Both the position numbers and the translations under genes were made by a program. A DNA stretch of 48,616 nucleotides from Phellopilus nigrolimitatus (lineage: Eukaryota; Basidiomycota; Agaricomycetes; Hymenochaetales; Hymenochaetaceae). The stretch covers positions 1 through 48,616 of the forward strand of contig JAJOHG010000191.1 in NCBI GenBank assembly GCA_021029095.1, in the 5' to 3' direction. The notes below the pieces were generated by a model that saw only the letters and a program-made list of their open reading frames with translations, did no database searches and had not been told where the DNA came from. Below, in pieces: positions 10,818 through 21,806 of the stretch. The number at the start of each line of letters is the position of its first letter. Position 1 is the stretch's first letter.

Positions 10818-12064
10818 AGCGACTCTTTCGAAAGATGGGAGAGGGAAACTCGAAGATGAAAGGCGCGATAGCGCCGCACTTATACGTAGACACTACGATT
10901 GTCCACTTCCCAGATGAGACCAAGATGATAAGCGTCCACAAGGTCCTCTAATGCAAGAGGTCAACACGAGTTAGGTAGCAGCGGTCCGGAATAGCAACAG
11001 CAACGGCATTTAGTCCTGAGAGATTGAAACCCGGTCGGCAGACTTACAATAATGACCGGTTAACTTCCTTACCAGAAATAAGAGAAATGCTTGAGCCCCT
11101 GACTGCTTCCGACCACTCTTGAGAAGGAGAAGACAGCTGCGGATCGTGCTTTAGAATGCATATGAGCTCATACAACTCCGTGAGACGAGGTATAGACCCG
11201 AAACGATATTCCGTAGACAAATAATAATATTATCTGCTCTTCCTTATCTAGACTCCAGAGTCGTGCACATCAGTTCGCCGAATATTTTCAAGAACGATCT
11301 TCCTATAGCTTCCATGAACTAGAAGGAATTGTGGTACTTCCGCTTGAGCATTTTTTAAAGAGCTCGGAGACTCATTGCGTCCTGAATGCCTGAATGAAGG
11401 TAGGTAACCAGCTAAACCTTTGAAACTCTGAGCCATTCGTACACTCTGAAAGGAGCAGAGCTAGACAACAAAATAGTTCTGAAGATTCGAAGCAGTCGGC
11501 CAAGAGCTTGTCGGCTTGTTGTGGACAAACACGCGATTCGATTCCTGGTGCGTCCGATCGCGTCGCGCTGTCTTAAAAAAGGTACGCGTCCACTTACGTC
11601 ACACTGCATTTCTTCGCTTGCATTGACTAGCGTTTCTCGGTATGAGACTTCAGACACAACATCGGTGCGTGTACGTAGCAAGAGCCCATCTATTCAATAA
11701 TACGCCAAGTAATTTTCCTACTAACTTTGACGGTCGGCTCTGCGGCGCTACGGCCGCCGGCGCGATCACTGTAGCTCGTGCCACTGGGAAAAAGAAAAGA
11801 GAAAGGGGGAAAAGGCAGAAGAGGAAATATCTGACCGTCTTCTGGACAATGACCGTGGTAGCTGAGTAGGCATAGCGCGGTTAGAAGCTCAAGGCACGCC
11901 CAAGGCCAAAGCATAGATGTCCACATGTACATGTTGCCTCCGCTTTTTCAGTTCAATGATTTCCTTAAGTAAAAGATAAGCTGAGAATCTATCCACGCGC
12001 AGAATCCCCGCCAAGTAACAACTTGACAACAACGATAGATGACTAAGCAAGTGGTGCTGTAAGT
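10818..12064. other. Intergenic stretch between OPT gene and LTR element
   Basis: It contains the OPT promoter on its left. Only short frames occur and none is recognisable. I see no tRNA, long repeat or transposon end. The CACTT at 12065-12069 at its right end is the target duplication of the following element. Confidence 0.5.
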
Positions 12065-12069
12065 CACTT

Positions 12070-12274
12070 TGTTGAGATTATATGCTTATGTGAGCTTGAT
12101 GTGACGAGATTTATTTGACTGTGTTTGGCGTAGTCGGAGTTCGAACAATTTTCGTAGTGATAAACAGCATGTATGCGCACTCGAGCGTCTCTCGCGCGTT
12201 TACTACGGGTTAAACGATATACTTGGATGCTTTTTCGTTGTCTTCGCAAGCGCCACGAAGACGAAAATCCAATA
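12070..12274 (+). repeat. 5' LTR
   Basis: 205 bp, starts TGTTGAGATTATATGC and ends AAAATCCAATA. It is identical to the 3' LTR except for one A/G difference near position 12105. It should carry the promoter of the element. Confidence 0.93.
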
Positions 12275-12452
12275 TAAACGCGCTTATCCTAACCTGTTGG
12301 CTGTATTCAGGGTTGCTCCTGGTGGATTCAGTGCACTTCGGTGGCTGGCAGAAGCTTTGGCTCGGTGTCAATTGCTTGTTTCTCGCACGTTTGCTGCTTC
12401 TTTCTAAATCACTCTTGGAATCTATTATTGCTGCTGCCGACATTTGATCATC

Positions 12453-13292
12453 ATGTCCGACAACGAGTCAGAATCCGGCAAGACTGGCCGGTTCCCATGG
12501 CTAAACGACACGAACTACGGCGAATGGGCGATGCGAATGGAAGCCGTGATGATCCGCAAGGGTCTGATCGGAATGATAGAGTTGGACGTCCCTGACGGAA
12601 AGACGCCGGCGGAGTTTGAGGCTGAGGTAGAGAAGGCGAAAGGGAAGCGATCGAAAACGAAGATGGCCGAGGCTAGGGCGGCGATGATCGAGCGCGCGGA
12701 GAAGTCACAACTGGCACATATGCGTGACAAAGATCCGCTGATCATCTGGGAGACGCTCGCGAAGGTTCATCGTGCGCGCGGACTGGCAACACGACTTGCA
12801 TTGCGAAGGAAATTGCTGTCATCGTCGAAGGGTTCGGAGTCGATGCAGGCATGGATTGGGAAGGTAAAGGGTGTGGTTTGGGATCTGGAAGAGATCGGAG
12901 TTAAGGTTGACAACGAGGACGTAATCCTGGCGCTCACCATGGGACTTGATGATTCGTACGATTCATTTGTCATTTCACTGGACTCGACACCAACCGACGA
13001 TTTGGATCTCGAATTTGTCATCAATCGCTTACTCAATGAGGAGGCCCGTCGCAACGGAAAGGAGGTTACGGCGAAATCCGAGAATACGGCATGGCCGGAC
13101 AACAGGGCGATGACAGCGAAGGACGGCGGGATGGCAGGGTCAGGGGGTGCTCAAACTGGGTGCTGGCGTTGCGGGAAGCAGGGACATATCCGTGCCTTTT
13201 GCACAGAGAAACCACCGAAGAAGACCGAGGAGGATGCACATGAATCAGCAAACCTCGCCACCACTGTGCCGACAACAACCTTTGCTCTTTGA
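12453..13292 (+). CDS. gag: Copia-type Gag polyprotein with CCHC zinc knuckle
   Basis: An intact 279-codon frame starts at the ATG at 12453 (MSDNESESG) and ends with TGA at 13290-13292. It follows the Copia Gag (UBN2/DUF4219-like) pattern: an N-terminal L-N-Y-W block (FPWLNDTNYGEWAMRME), a helical middle with IWETLAKVH, the MQAWIGKVKGVV segment and the LTMGLDDSYDSFV segment. One zinc knuckle, CWRCGKQGHIRAFC (C-X2-C-X4-H-X4-C), lies at about residue 236-249. The protein would form the particle and bind the element RNA. The frame has no stop or frameshift, which fits recent activity. No pol frame follows: the 3' LTR begins 90 bp after the stop. Confidence 0.92.
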   Translation: MSDNESESGKTGRFPWLNDTNYGEWAMRMEAVMIRKGLIGMIELDVPDGKTPAEFEAEVEKAKGKRSKTKMAEARAAMIERAEKSQLAHMRDKDPLIIWETLAKVHRARGLATRLALRRKLLSSSKGSESMQAWIGKVKGVVWDLEEIGVKVDNEDVILALTMGLDDSYDSFVISLDSTPTDDLDLEFVINRLLNEEARRNGKEVTAKSENTAWPDNRAMTAKDGGMAGSGGAQTGCWRCGKQGHIRAFCTEKPPKKTEEDAHESANLATTVPTTTFAL

Positions 13293-13373
13293 AGGGGTTC
13301 TTTCGGAATTCGGGTGTGTTCTCATTTTTATTCATCTTTATTTTGTGTCGCTGGGCGGCACACATCTTCGCTC

Positions 13374-13382
13374 AAGGGGGTG
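13374..13382 (+). promoter_or_regulatory. Polypurine tract of the LTR element
   Basis: AAGGGGGTG directly precedes the 3' LTR, the position where plus-strand DNA synthesis of LTR elements is primed. Confidence 0.6.
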
Positions 13383-13587
13383 TGTTGAGATTATATGCTT
13401 ATGTGAGCTTGATGTGGCGAGATTTATTTGACTGTGTTTGGCGTAGTCGGAGTTCGAACAATTTTCGTAGTGATAAACAGCATGTATGCGCACTCGAGCG
13501 TCTCTCGCGCGTTTACTACGGGTTAAACGATATACTTGGATGCTTTTTCGTTGTCTTCGCAAGCGCCACGAAGACGAAAATCCAATA
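13383..13587 (+). repeat. 3' LTR
   Basis: 205 bp, same ends as the 5' LTR, 204 of 205 positions identical. It is followed by the CACTT target duplication. Confidence 0.93.
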
Positions 13588-13592
13588 CACTT

Positions 13593-14076
13593 GCACATGA
13601 GACATGAGACGCTGTGGGTGAAGTGAAGTGAGCAAGCGGTTTAAATGCGACAAGAACAATTTGAACAGTAACAAAGTCAGAGATCTTGGTGGAAAATAGT
13701 CTCATCGGGCGAACCCTCTGAAGTAGCAAATATAACACGTAGCATCATTCGAAATTGGAGATGTGGACGAAGTATAAGCATTGAGTGATTCTTACCTTGA
13801 GGCGATTGCACAAACATGCTTATGGTATTCATGGGCTTATGTAACTGGAAAAGCCCTCCGCGACGCGCTTCTGCGCGGCGCTGTCCTCGCCGAGCGCGTC
13901 CCACTCGCGGCGCTGAGATGCGTGAGCGTGACGGCGCAGAGTACAATTAAGCAAGCTGGCTAAGAAAAACTTGAAGTCAACAGCTTCGAACGGTACGAGC
14001 AATATGAACGAAGTTAGGCAAGTTCGGACCAAAATCTCACAGAGCACATATGCACCCTCCAGGGACACATTGCCTA
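13593..14076. other. Interval between two mobile elements, with a coding-like minus-strand remnant
   Basis: On the minus strand at about 13840-13930 a GC-rich piece reads RREWDALGEDSAAQKRVAEG after a good CATCTCAG acceptor and ends soon after in a stop. It looks like a leftover exon of a gene, but I cannot name it and the rest is not visible. The LTR element and the MITE-like element bracket it. Confidence 0.3.
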
Positions 14077-14865
14077 CAGTGCGTTTAGTCATAAACCATC
14101 AACTGCGTGTGGACCGCAATTTTGTGAATTTCGGACTTCTCTCAGACTTTCACTAATAGAAGTAAGGAAGATACACAATTACAAGTGTTTTCCCAATTTT
14201 ATGATAATGTTTCAATTTTTTTGAGAAAAAATAATAATAATAATATATTAAATAATACTTTTTGGGTACTGTATGACTTACTGGGCGTCACTTTTTCTCT
14301 GTCGAGTTTTTGCTCTGCCAATGTATTAATGGAATGCCAAAAATAAATTACAAATCTCAGCTGGTCCGAAGCAGCACACTACATATCCCATTAGCTGCAT
14401 CGGCTGACCAGGATAACAAAGAAACCGACCGTGGGCACGAAGCGAGGCCAGTTTCCGATGAAGGGCTTCTGGATGCATAATTTTGTGTTCAAAATTTCTT
14501 AGCAATGCAGAAATTCTGAGTTAAATCAAGTGGGATATTATTCACTTTGAATGACATAAGCCGGAAGGATGCAGTCCTGGAGTCGATGCTTAGTAAGATT
14601 ATGACTAATCTTACATAAAATCCGGAAAAAGAAGTGGCTGTGTCGGAATATTAGGGTTTTAATTATTAATATTCTCTTGTTTCAAAAATTTTGTGGTCAG
14701 AAAAGAAAATGTCGACAAGAAGAAAATCTAAGCAACAAGTTCTAAAGACACCTATGAGCCCTATCCAATGCATATAAATGAAGATGTCATAGGGTGTCGC
14801 GGCAGGTGCAGAAAGAAAAGTAATTCGGAGCTACCCGGCTTGTTGTCTTTTGACTAAACGCACTG
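14077..14865. mobile_element. Non-autonomous Tc1/mariner-like DNA transposon, 789 bp
   Basis: The ends are TA/CAGTGCGTTTAGTCA and TGACTAAACGCACTG/TA, a perfect 15-bp inverted terminal repeat flanked by TA at 14075-14076 and 14866-14867. The inside is AT-rich with runs of A and T (for example 14220-14260), and no frame resembles a transposase. The CAGT start and TA target are typical of pogo/Fot1-type elements. The ends differ from those of the 6917 MITE, so the two belong to different families. Confidence 0.8.
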
Positions 14866-14867
14866 TA

Positions 14868-15704
14868 GTATCTTTCAAGAGAAAAGGGCGAAGAAAACGG
14901 GATTGTCATAACCACCAGGTACAAGTTAAACTCACCAAGCCCATCTTACGAGCACTCCTTCTGATCGAGCAACCTCCATCTTTCTGGCAACCAGGGACGT
15001 CAGCAGGGGACAACGAAATGGCGGGTTACAGCTTGACACTGTGCTGGAAGTAAAGCGGATCTGGGAGAAAAGTAGGTTGACGACGTATGGAACATTGGAA
15101 GACACGTCGATAAAATGACATGGCAAATTCCGAGCGGAGTTTATCGGCAAACTGTGGCTCGGTACACCATTGGTTGTATCCGTAATGTTGCTCAGCCTGC
15201 AGAGAGCCACGACCACGACCAAGGTTTCGGCCTGCTCTGGTAAACTGACGTGCTGACAGGAACATACGACAACCATGATTGTATATGTGGGGTGCCCACA
15301 TATTAGGGTGGCAGCGAAGCAAGTGTGACTAAGGCTTATTCTGAGCTCTTTCCTTTTTGCTTTTTATAACCATTGACTTACTTTTCAGTGTGATGTAATT
15401 AGAACTAATTGTTTAAATGTCCACTAGTAATTTCGGCTTTTGTATACTTCAATGTGTAGAGTATGCTTCAATGTGCAGAAGATGGCCAAGCTCTCACGTA
15501 TTACGTAAGGAGTCCACAGTCCCAGGTCACGTGATGCGTCTCAGGGAGGTCGTTAGTCTAATTTTTTTTTTCCTCACTGAACCTCATTTAATTTTGCAGG
15601 CAAAGTGCAAGAATCATTTGCTAAGATCAGTATTTAAGTGTGGGGGAGGAGGAAAGGAAGAGGAAAGAGAAAGCAAGCATACCAGCATCATAGTCAGTTC
15701 TCAC
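14868..15704. other. Intergenic stretch with unassigned minus-strand frames
   Basis: Two overlapping minus-strand frames at about 14930-15320 have mixed composition and possible splice sites, but no recognisable motif. A CACGTG box lies near 15524 and a poly-T run near 15560. A short purine-rich tract (15640-15680) precedes the G-run. I do not call a gene here. Confidence 0.35.
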
Positions 15705-15719
15705 GGGGGGGGGGGGGGG
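15705..15719 (+). repeat. G-run of 15, upstream of the reductase gene
   Basis: Fifteen consecutive G, about 415 bp upstream of the reductase start codon. With a longer G-rich tract just after the same gene, it could form G-quadruplex structures. Confidence 0.9.
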
Positions 15720-16080
15720 CCACACAGCCACCCCGCGCGTGGTCACATGATCTGTTTTTTGGGAGCCCCTATCCGTGTAAATGGAGCTTCGCTCCAATAA
15801 ACAGCTACCGCTGAACAAAAGTTGATCGATTGGACGGTATGCAGTGCGCGCTGGGCACCAACTCAGGCCAGAATGACCGTGTCTGGCCGAGTCCGACTTC
15901 AAAATCAGGCGATGGCGGAAGACGCAGCTGCCAGAAGGACTGATGCGTCCTTGACCGTGTGGAGTCTGGTGACTTTAGAGGATCGACAATCGACATTTCC
16001 CGCTAACACGCAAATTACACATTTTAGTACAAGTTAGATTATCAGCGAGTCCATGGCACAGTCAGCTTGCGCCGAGAGAG

Positions 16081-16089
16081 CATATATAT
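16081..16089 (+). promoter_or_regulatory. TATA-like element of the reductase gene
   Basis: CATATATAT lies about 50 bp upstream of the chosen ATG at 16134. The ATG at 16053 would put it inside the coding region; the paralogue at 6165-6183 supports the downstream start. Confidence 0.35.
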
Positions 16090-16133
16090 GTAGGTCCCAA
16101 TGTCAACACGGCAACTGCTACGCGACTTCGGGG

Positions 16134-19100
16134 ATGGCTCCTCTCGTAGTAAACGAAACACAGGGTCTACAAAGTGCAACTTTCACTCAGCCTCCGCTCG
16201 ACGAGTCTCTAAGTCTTCCTGCGATATACGACTGGCAAGCAAAACACTCTCCGAAGCATCCTATCTTCGTCTTTGAAGATGCGCCAGGATTGCTAAGGAC
16301 GATACTCTGGGATGAGGGCGTGCAAGGCGTGCACCGCGCGACTCGGTTCGTGCGGAAAGCTGTCGGGAATCCCCTAATGCTGGAAGATAGCAGCAAGCCA
16401 TCAGTGATCGCCGTTTTGGCTTCGTCTGGTTTGTGAACTGTGCAAGACTTCCTTTGTGTTTCTGAATCTCAGTCAACACCCTTCAGACACGATCACATTC
16501 ACTAGCCTCCTCATTGGGGCAATGCGAGCTGGATGGACGATTTTCCCCATCTCCATACGCAATAGCCCGGCTGCGGTCACCACACTTCTCACGCAGACAA
16601 AGACCGCGCACATCTTCGTCTCGGCCGACTCGTCCATGCAACACCTTGCGGACGCTGCTCTGAAGGAGCTCTCTGTCGACAATGCTGTTAAGAAGCACAA
16701 GATGCCGGTCTTTGAGGAACTTTATCCCGTAGGAGGATTCGATCCGTCTTTCACACCCGAGCCTCTCGCGAACATCGACATGAACGCACATTCTTTGATT
16801 TTTCACTCTTCTGGTAATACATCCAGTCCTTCGACTCTTGGCCTCTTACTAACGAGTTGAATGTCTTAGGCTCGACTGCATTCCCGAAGCCGATTTATCT
16901 CACTTATCGGGCATTAATCGCGTGTGCTGCGGTAACATGTAAGCTCTTGATTCCGTTAGGAAATCGAGCGACCGGGCGATGGCTTACCCATCGATATAGG
17001 TCACGGAGATATCGCCGGAACTACTTGGGCGTGCCACCCCGTACCCATGTTTCACCTCATGGGCATATTCGTCTTATTGAATACCGTGCGTTTTTATCTT
17101 CTCTCTTAAGAAGAGGAGTAATCGAATTCGTTGTCTTTTCTTGTAGGCTTCGTCCGGTATTATAGTTGCAGTTTTCAAGCCTCATTCTCCGCCAACCGTA
17201 CCAAACCCAGTGAACGTCTTTGAGTCCACGATATCCTGTAAATCCGATTATGTATTTGCTACCCCGACGTTCCCGGAGGTCCGTGGTTGATTCAGATTTC
17301 TGCAACTCTTTTACCTAAACGCCTTTTCAGACCTGGTCACACGAGTCTCACTACGTTGAAGCATTGGCGAAGATGAAAGGGATCGTAAGTGTATGCGCCG
17401 CGACTTCTCGACCACTTTGGATAACAGGATTTATAGGTCTATGCAGGTGGACCTCTCAGTAAAGAGGCTAGCAACCATCTTGCTTCGAAAGGCGTCAACC
17501 TATACACAATATATGGATCGTGAGATGTCGTTCAATCTACTTTTCCTCATCAGCTACCTAACTACGGCTCCTTGTCCAGGACGGAAGCCATGATAGTCAA
17601 TGAGTTCTTACACAGTACGCACGTTCTACCCTTTCGTGCAGTTTAAACACACAAGCGAGCTTGATGGGTTTTTCATCTGTAGGTTTGGGCGGCATGGATT
17701 GCGATTACTTCAAATTTTGTCACGCCCGCGAAGCCCACTTCATCGACAACGGCAACAACGAGTTCGAGCTCGTCGTTCTGGTACGACTCATTTATTATCA
17801 TTATTCTGAATATTCGCGTGATTGATAATTATTTTCTCGTTTCTTTTTTATGTTCACAGGCGACGGACTCCTTCCGCCCGAACGTAATAAACACGCAAAT
17901 TAACGGACGCGATGGGTACGCAACGAGCGACCTTCTCTCTCCGCATCTGACCGCGGAAGGCTATTGGAAGGTCGTCGGACGCACGGATGACCAGATCATG
18001 CACTCAACGGGCGAGAAGACGAACCCTGGGCCGCTAGGTGCGTTTATGTTCTTTACGACCTTGGATGCATCAGTAAATGCGTGTTTCGATGGATAGAGAA
18101 AATGCTGGCCCGCGACCCGCTCGTCAGCCACGCAGTCATTTTCGGACGCGGGCGCTTCCATTGTGGCGTGCTCGTGGAGCCCAAGGAACGGCATGCGTTC
18201 GACCCCGTAGACACAGACAAGCTCGTCGAGTTCAGAAATCGTATCTGGTAAGCAACGCCTGCATCCGTCTCGGCGGCTGAGCATAATGATTACATTTCTT
18301 GAAGGCCCACGATCGAGGTAATGAATGAGTTTGCGCCGACGCACTCCCGGATTTTTAAGGAGGCGCGTAGTTCATTTCTTCGAAGCAGCTGTGTAGCCTA
18401 ATCCGACATCGTGATATATCTGCAGATGATTCTCGTCGCCTCGCCGTCCAAACCATTTGCTCTTACTGGAAAAGGTACACTTCGACGACAGATAATCATC
18501 AAGGAATATGACAGTGAAATCGACGCTGCATATAAAGCGGTCGATGAGAGCGCGCAGGATCACATCGTGGGTCCAGAGGACTGGACCCTGTCGCACACCA
18601 CAGAGTTTGTGAGACAGATTGTCCTGCAGACGATGAAGAAAGAGAACGGCGCGATTGCTGATGACGCAGATTTGTTTGAACATGGACTAGACAGGTGCGG
18701 CGAGAACCTTGAGATTCTTCTAAATAGCAGTCTAATTTCATTTTCAGTCTCCAAGCGACCTGGATCCGGAACACCGTCCTACGAGTCCTACGCGAGTCGC
18801 ACGCGAGCGTCGCGCGCAAACTCTCCGCAACGTTTGTATACGACTACCCTAACATCGCGCGCCTCGCAGAGTACCTGTCTTCGAGCGTCCTGGGGATGAT
18901 GGTGCCTTCCGCAAGCGACGCAGGTTCGAAGCGCCGCGAGCTGGAGGCGCTTGTTTCGAAGTACACGACGGCCTTCCCCACGTTCATCGCAGATGAAGGA
19001 TCCATAGATGCTGAAAACGGTGATGTTGTTCTGCTAACTGGAAGCACTGGATCGCTCGGGTCGAATATCCTGGCGAAACTCATCCAGAGCAAAACGGTCA

Positions 19101-20411
19101 AGCATGTGTACGCAATGTCACGCCCGTCGGCCGATGGCGTGTCGGTGAAGAAGAGGCATGTGAACGCTTTCGAGAGGGAGAGTTTGGATGTCAGGCTCTT
19201 GGATGACGCAAATGTGCGTTTCCTGGAGGGAGACGCGAGCCATCCCGACTTTGCCATTGACCCGAAGCAGTTTGTTGAGGTGATGCGTTTAGCTGTGTTA
19301 TCTGAAGGGAAACTAAGCTCATTAACCTCCAGATGCAATCCTCCGTGACGCATATTATTCACAATGGTGAGCTATCTGTCAACCAAATCAGTCTTTATAT
19401 TAATTGTCATGCTCCACCGCAGCTTGGAGAGTCAATTTCAATGTCGCGGTCACCTCCTTCGAATCAAACATCAGGAGTGTACGCAATTTCATCGACTTCG
19501 CCCTTGGTGGACATGGGGCTACGCCGGCACGCGTACTATTTATCAGTTCCATTGGGGTGTTCAGCAGTTCGTATATTTCTCGGCATTCGTGCTTGCGGGC
19601 TCTAAGTCTCTCTTCTTAATTAGACCACTCCAAGGATGAGCCTGGACCAGAAGAGCCGCTTGCGACGCCGGACACCGCAATCGGCACTGGGTACGCAGAG
19701 TCGAAATGGGTGTCCGAGCATATTCTGCAGGTTGCGTCCGAGAAGACGCCGCTGAGCGCGACGGTGGTGCGCTGCGGGCAGATGACGGGCGGGCCGAGTG
19801 GCGCGTGGAACACGCACGAGTGGTTCCCGAGCCTGATCAAGTCGAGCATCGCGCTGGGAATGCTGCCGGATGCGAACGGGGTGAATCGTCTCTGCTAGAC
19901 CGTAGATTTCCCTCTAATTTATTGCTCACTCCTTGTCCTGCAGGTCGTATCGTGGCTCACTGCACACGACGCGGGAGGGGCGGTCGTCGACATGCTGGAC
20001 GCGCACGATTTCACGGTGAACCTTGTGCACCCGAGGCCCGTCCCGTGGTCCACCGTCATATCTGCGTTCTCAGACGCACTCAGCCTTCCTCGCGTGCCGT
20101 ATTCCACTTGGCTCTCCGCTCTCGAGTCGGCGCACAACGAACTGTACTCCGGCGGTACGCCGAGCGCGGAGGCGGTGGCGGAGGCGCACGGGAATAACCC
20201 GGCGCTGCGGTTGAGCGCCTTCTTCCGCGCAGCGGAGGGAAGCATGACGCGCGTAAGTGCAGAGAACGTGGAGGCACTGGGAATCACGTTGCGTTGCGAA
20301 CGAGCTGAAGCAGCATCGGCGACGCTGCGTGGGGCGCCGGAGATGGGGGTTGCGGGTGTGAAGACGTGGGTGAATAATTGGCGGACTTCGGGGTTCATTC
20401 CAGAGGATTAA
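16134..20411 (+). CDS. Adenylate-forming reductase, A-T-R (NRPS-like carboxylic acid reductase)
   Basis: About 15 exons assemble into an enzyme of roughly 1,050-1,100 residues, normal for basidiomycete A-T-R reductases. The start at 16134 (MAPLVV) aligns with MSTLVI of the truncated copy. The adenylation domain shows HSSGSTAFPK (core A3, split by an intron at 16814), HPVPMFHLMGIF, a YG..TEA region (A5), GYATSDLL, GRTDDQIM (A7/A8) and STGEKTNPGPL, then GKGTLRRQ (A10 Lys). The carrier domain has DLFEHGLDSLQAT, whose Ser is the phosphopantetheine site. The reductase domain has the NADPH motif LLTGSTGSLGSN, SSIGVF and the catalytic pair in GYAESKW. It would activate a carboxylic acid with ATP, hold it as a thioester and release it as an aldehyde (or alcohol) with NADPH. 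Substrate unknown; family members act on aryl or amino acids. All checked exon joins are in phase. Confidence 0.93.
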
Positions 20412-20420
20412 GTCGGCTTT

Positions 20421-20456
20421 GGGGGCGGGGGAGGGGGGGGGGGGGGGGGGGGAGGA
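20421..20456 (+). repeat. G-rich tract with 20-G run just after the reductase stop
   Basis: Starts 10 bp after the TAA: five G, C, five G, A, and then 20 G. This would lie in the 3' UTR and has strong G-quadruplex potential on the coding strand. The exact run length is the kind of value sequencing often gets wrong. Confidence 0.9.
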
Positions 20457-21730
20457 GTTGGAAGCAGCGAGTTTTGCGTTTTTCTGTACTTTTAAGATAA
20501 AATTATATCGTGAATACGAACTTGTTGAAATAGATAGCTAGTTTCAACTTGGAGAAACAGAAATCGGGGTTATTGCCGTAAATTCCGTGGGCATGCTATT
20601 GCATGTCGTATTTGGAGGTTTTTCTCAGGTTTGAGGAAGTCGAACTTCAGCAGAGGCATTTGACATCCATAAGTCCAGTCTTCAGGTGGCTCTACTCAGT
20701 TTTTAAAGCAAGAAATTTGATCAGATGGAAAAGGCCATTTCAAGCCTGAGGTCCAGACTGAAGCGAAGATATCACTCAGGTTGTCAGCAGAATTGATGTC
20801 AGCACGCGAGACGGATGACGAGCGGAATTGTCACAACAAGTACGATCCAGTATTACCTCCAGTCGGATGTACAAGCTAAGAAAATTGGTTTTGAGATAAA
20901 ACAGGAGTGGTTGTGGATGAAAAAAGGCGTCTCGTGTAGGTGATACCTTAAGCGCTAACCATATCGGGCACCTTAAGGTACTTTCTGTGTGATGACAAAC
21001 AGCACCGAATATAGTAGCGCGCGTTTAAAATGCTTACAAATTGACCTTCACTCACCATCTCGCCATTGCAATTTCCGAGCGGAGGCTGACAGTTCATCAT
21101 CTCACTCTTCTGAGTCTTCTCGACGCTACACATTATGCACTAATTGTTCAAGACAAGAGTCAATCTACTGCCTGACCACGTTGAATATTGAATGGTCCAT
21201 CCGGCCGTTGCTTAGCGAGGAGGCTTCCAATCTATCTTTATCTCGCCCGCTGCATGGCTCCTTGCATTGCCGCCATCTCTCGTTGCACATGGATTCTGAA
21301 CGAAACAGATAACTCCACACTGTCCTGGTCGCCACTCTGTTAGAAGCAGAGCATTAGCATCGAGTACCTCAGTGCGTCGAACTCGCATTCCTCCCTGAAG
21401 TCGAACTGTCCCGAAATGATCTGGTGTGTGACAGTATCCGAGTCGTTTTAACCAAAAAGTCATCCTATGGAAAGACAGGCAACAGCAAAAAAGGAAGCAT
21501 CTCCTTCGCGAACGTTCGTCTTGCACTATATGGCCTTTCAAGTTATTCGGCCCCGGTTCACCTCGTGCTTCGCTGGCCGCATGACATCCTGAAGACGTGT
21601 TATCGTGGTCTCTATATGTTGTGAATGCGCGTGGGCCTCTATGATTTCTACGCGCTGTATGTCGTTGAGACATGTGCGTCTCGTTCTTCTGAAAGAAAAC
21701 TGGTGTGCTTCTGTCGTCGGTATGCTGGGC
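20457..21730. other. Intergenic stretch before the RNase gene
   Basis: No gene recognised. A long minus-strand frame (21949-21212) overlaps the RNase first exon and its promoter and has no domain signature. No repeats or RNA genes seen. Confidence 0.45.
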
Positions 21731-21737
21731 TATAAAA
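21731..21737 (+). promoter_or_regulatory. TATA box of the secreted RNase gene
   Basis: TATAAAA lies 70 bp upstream of the ATG at 21807, a good match in sequence and position. Confidence 0.55.
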
Positions 21738-21806
21738 TGGGGACCAACGAACACTCGTATTGTCTTGGGCATCAAGCACAACCCGTAGACTATTTCCACG
21801 TCAAGC

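Larger units (their letters stand above)
12070..13587 (+). mobile_element. Gag-only (TR-GAG-like) LTR retrotransposon, 1,518 bp, complete and young
   Basis: Two 205-bp direct LTRs (12070-12274 and 13383-13587) differ at one position. Both begin TGTTGAG and end CCAATA. A perfect 5-bp target duplication CACTT lies at 12065-12069 and 13588-13592. A purine tract (AAGGGGGTG, 13374-13382) abuts the 3' LTR. The inner 1.1 kb encodes a single Copia-type Gag protein and nothing else: no protease, integrase, reverse transcriptase or RNase H. The element is therefore non-autonomous and would need enzymes from a full-length relative. A primer binding site is expected just after 12274, but I cannot match it to a tRNA by eye. 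Confidence 0.93.
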
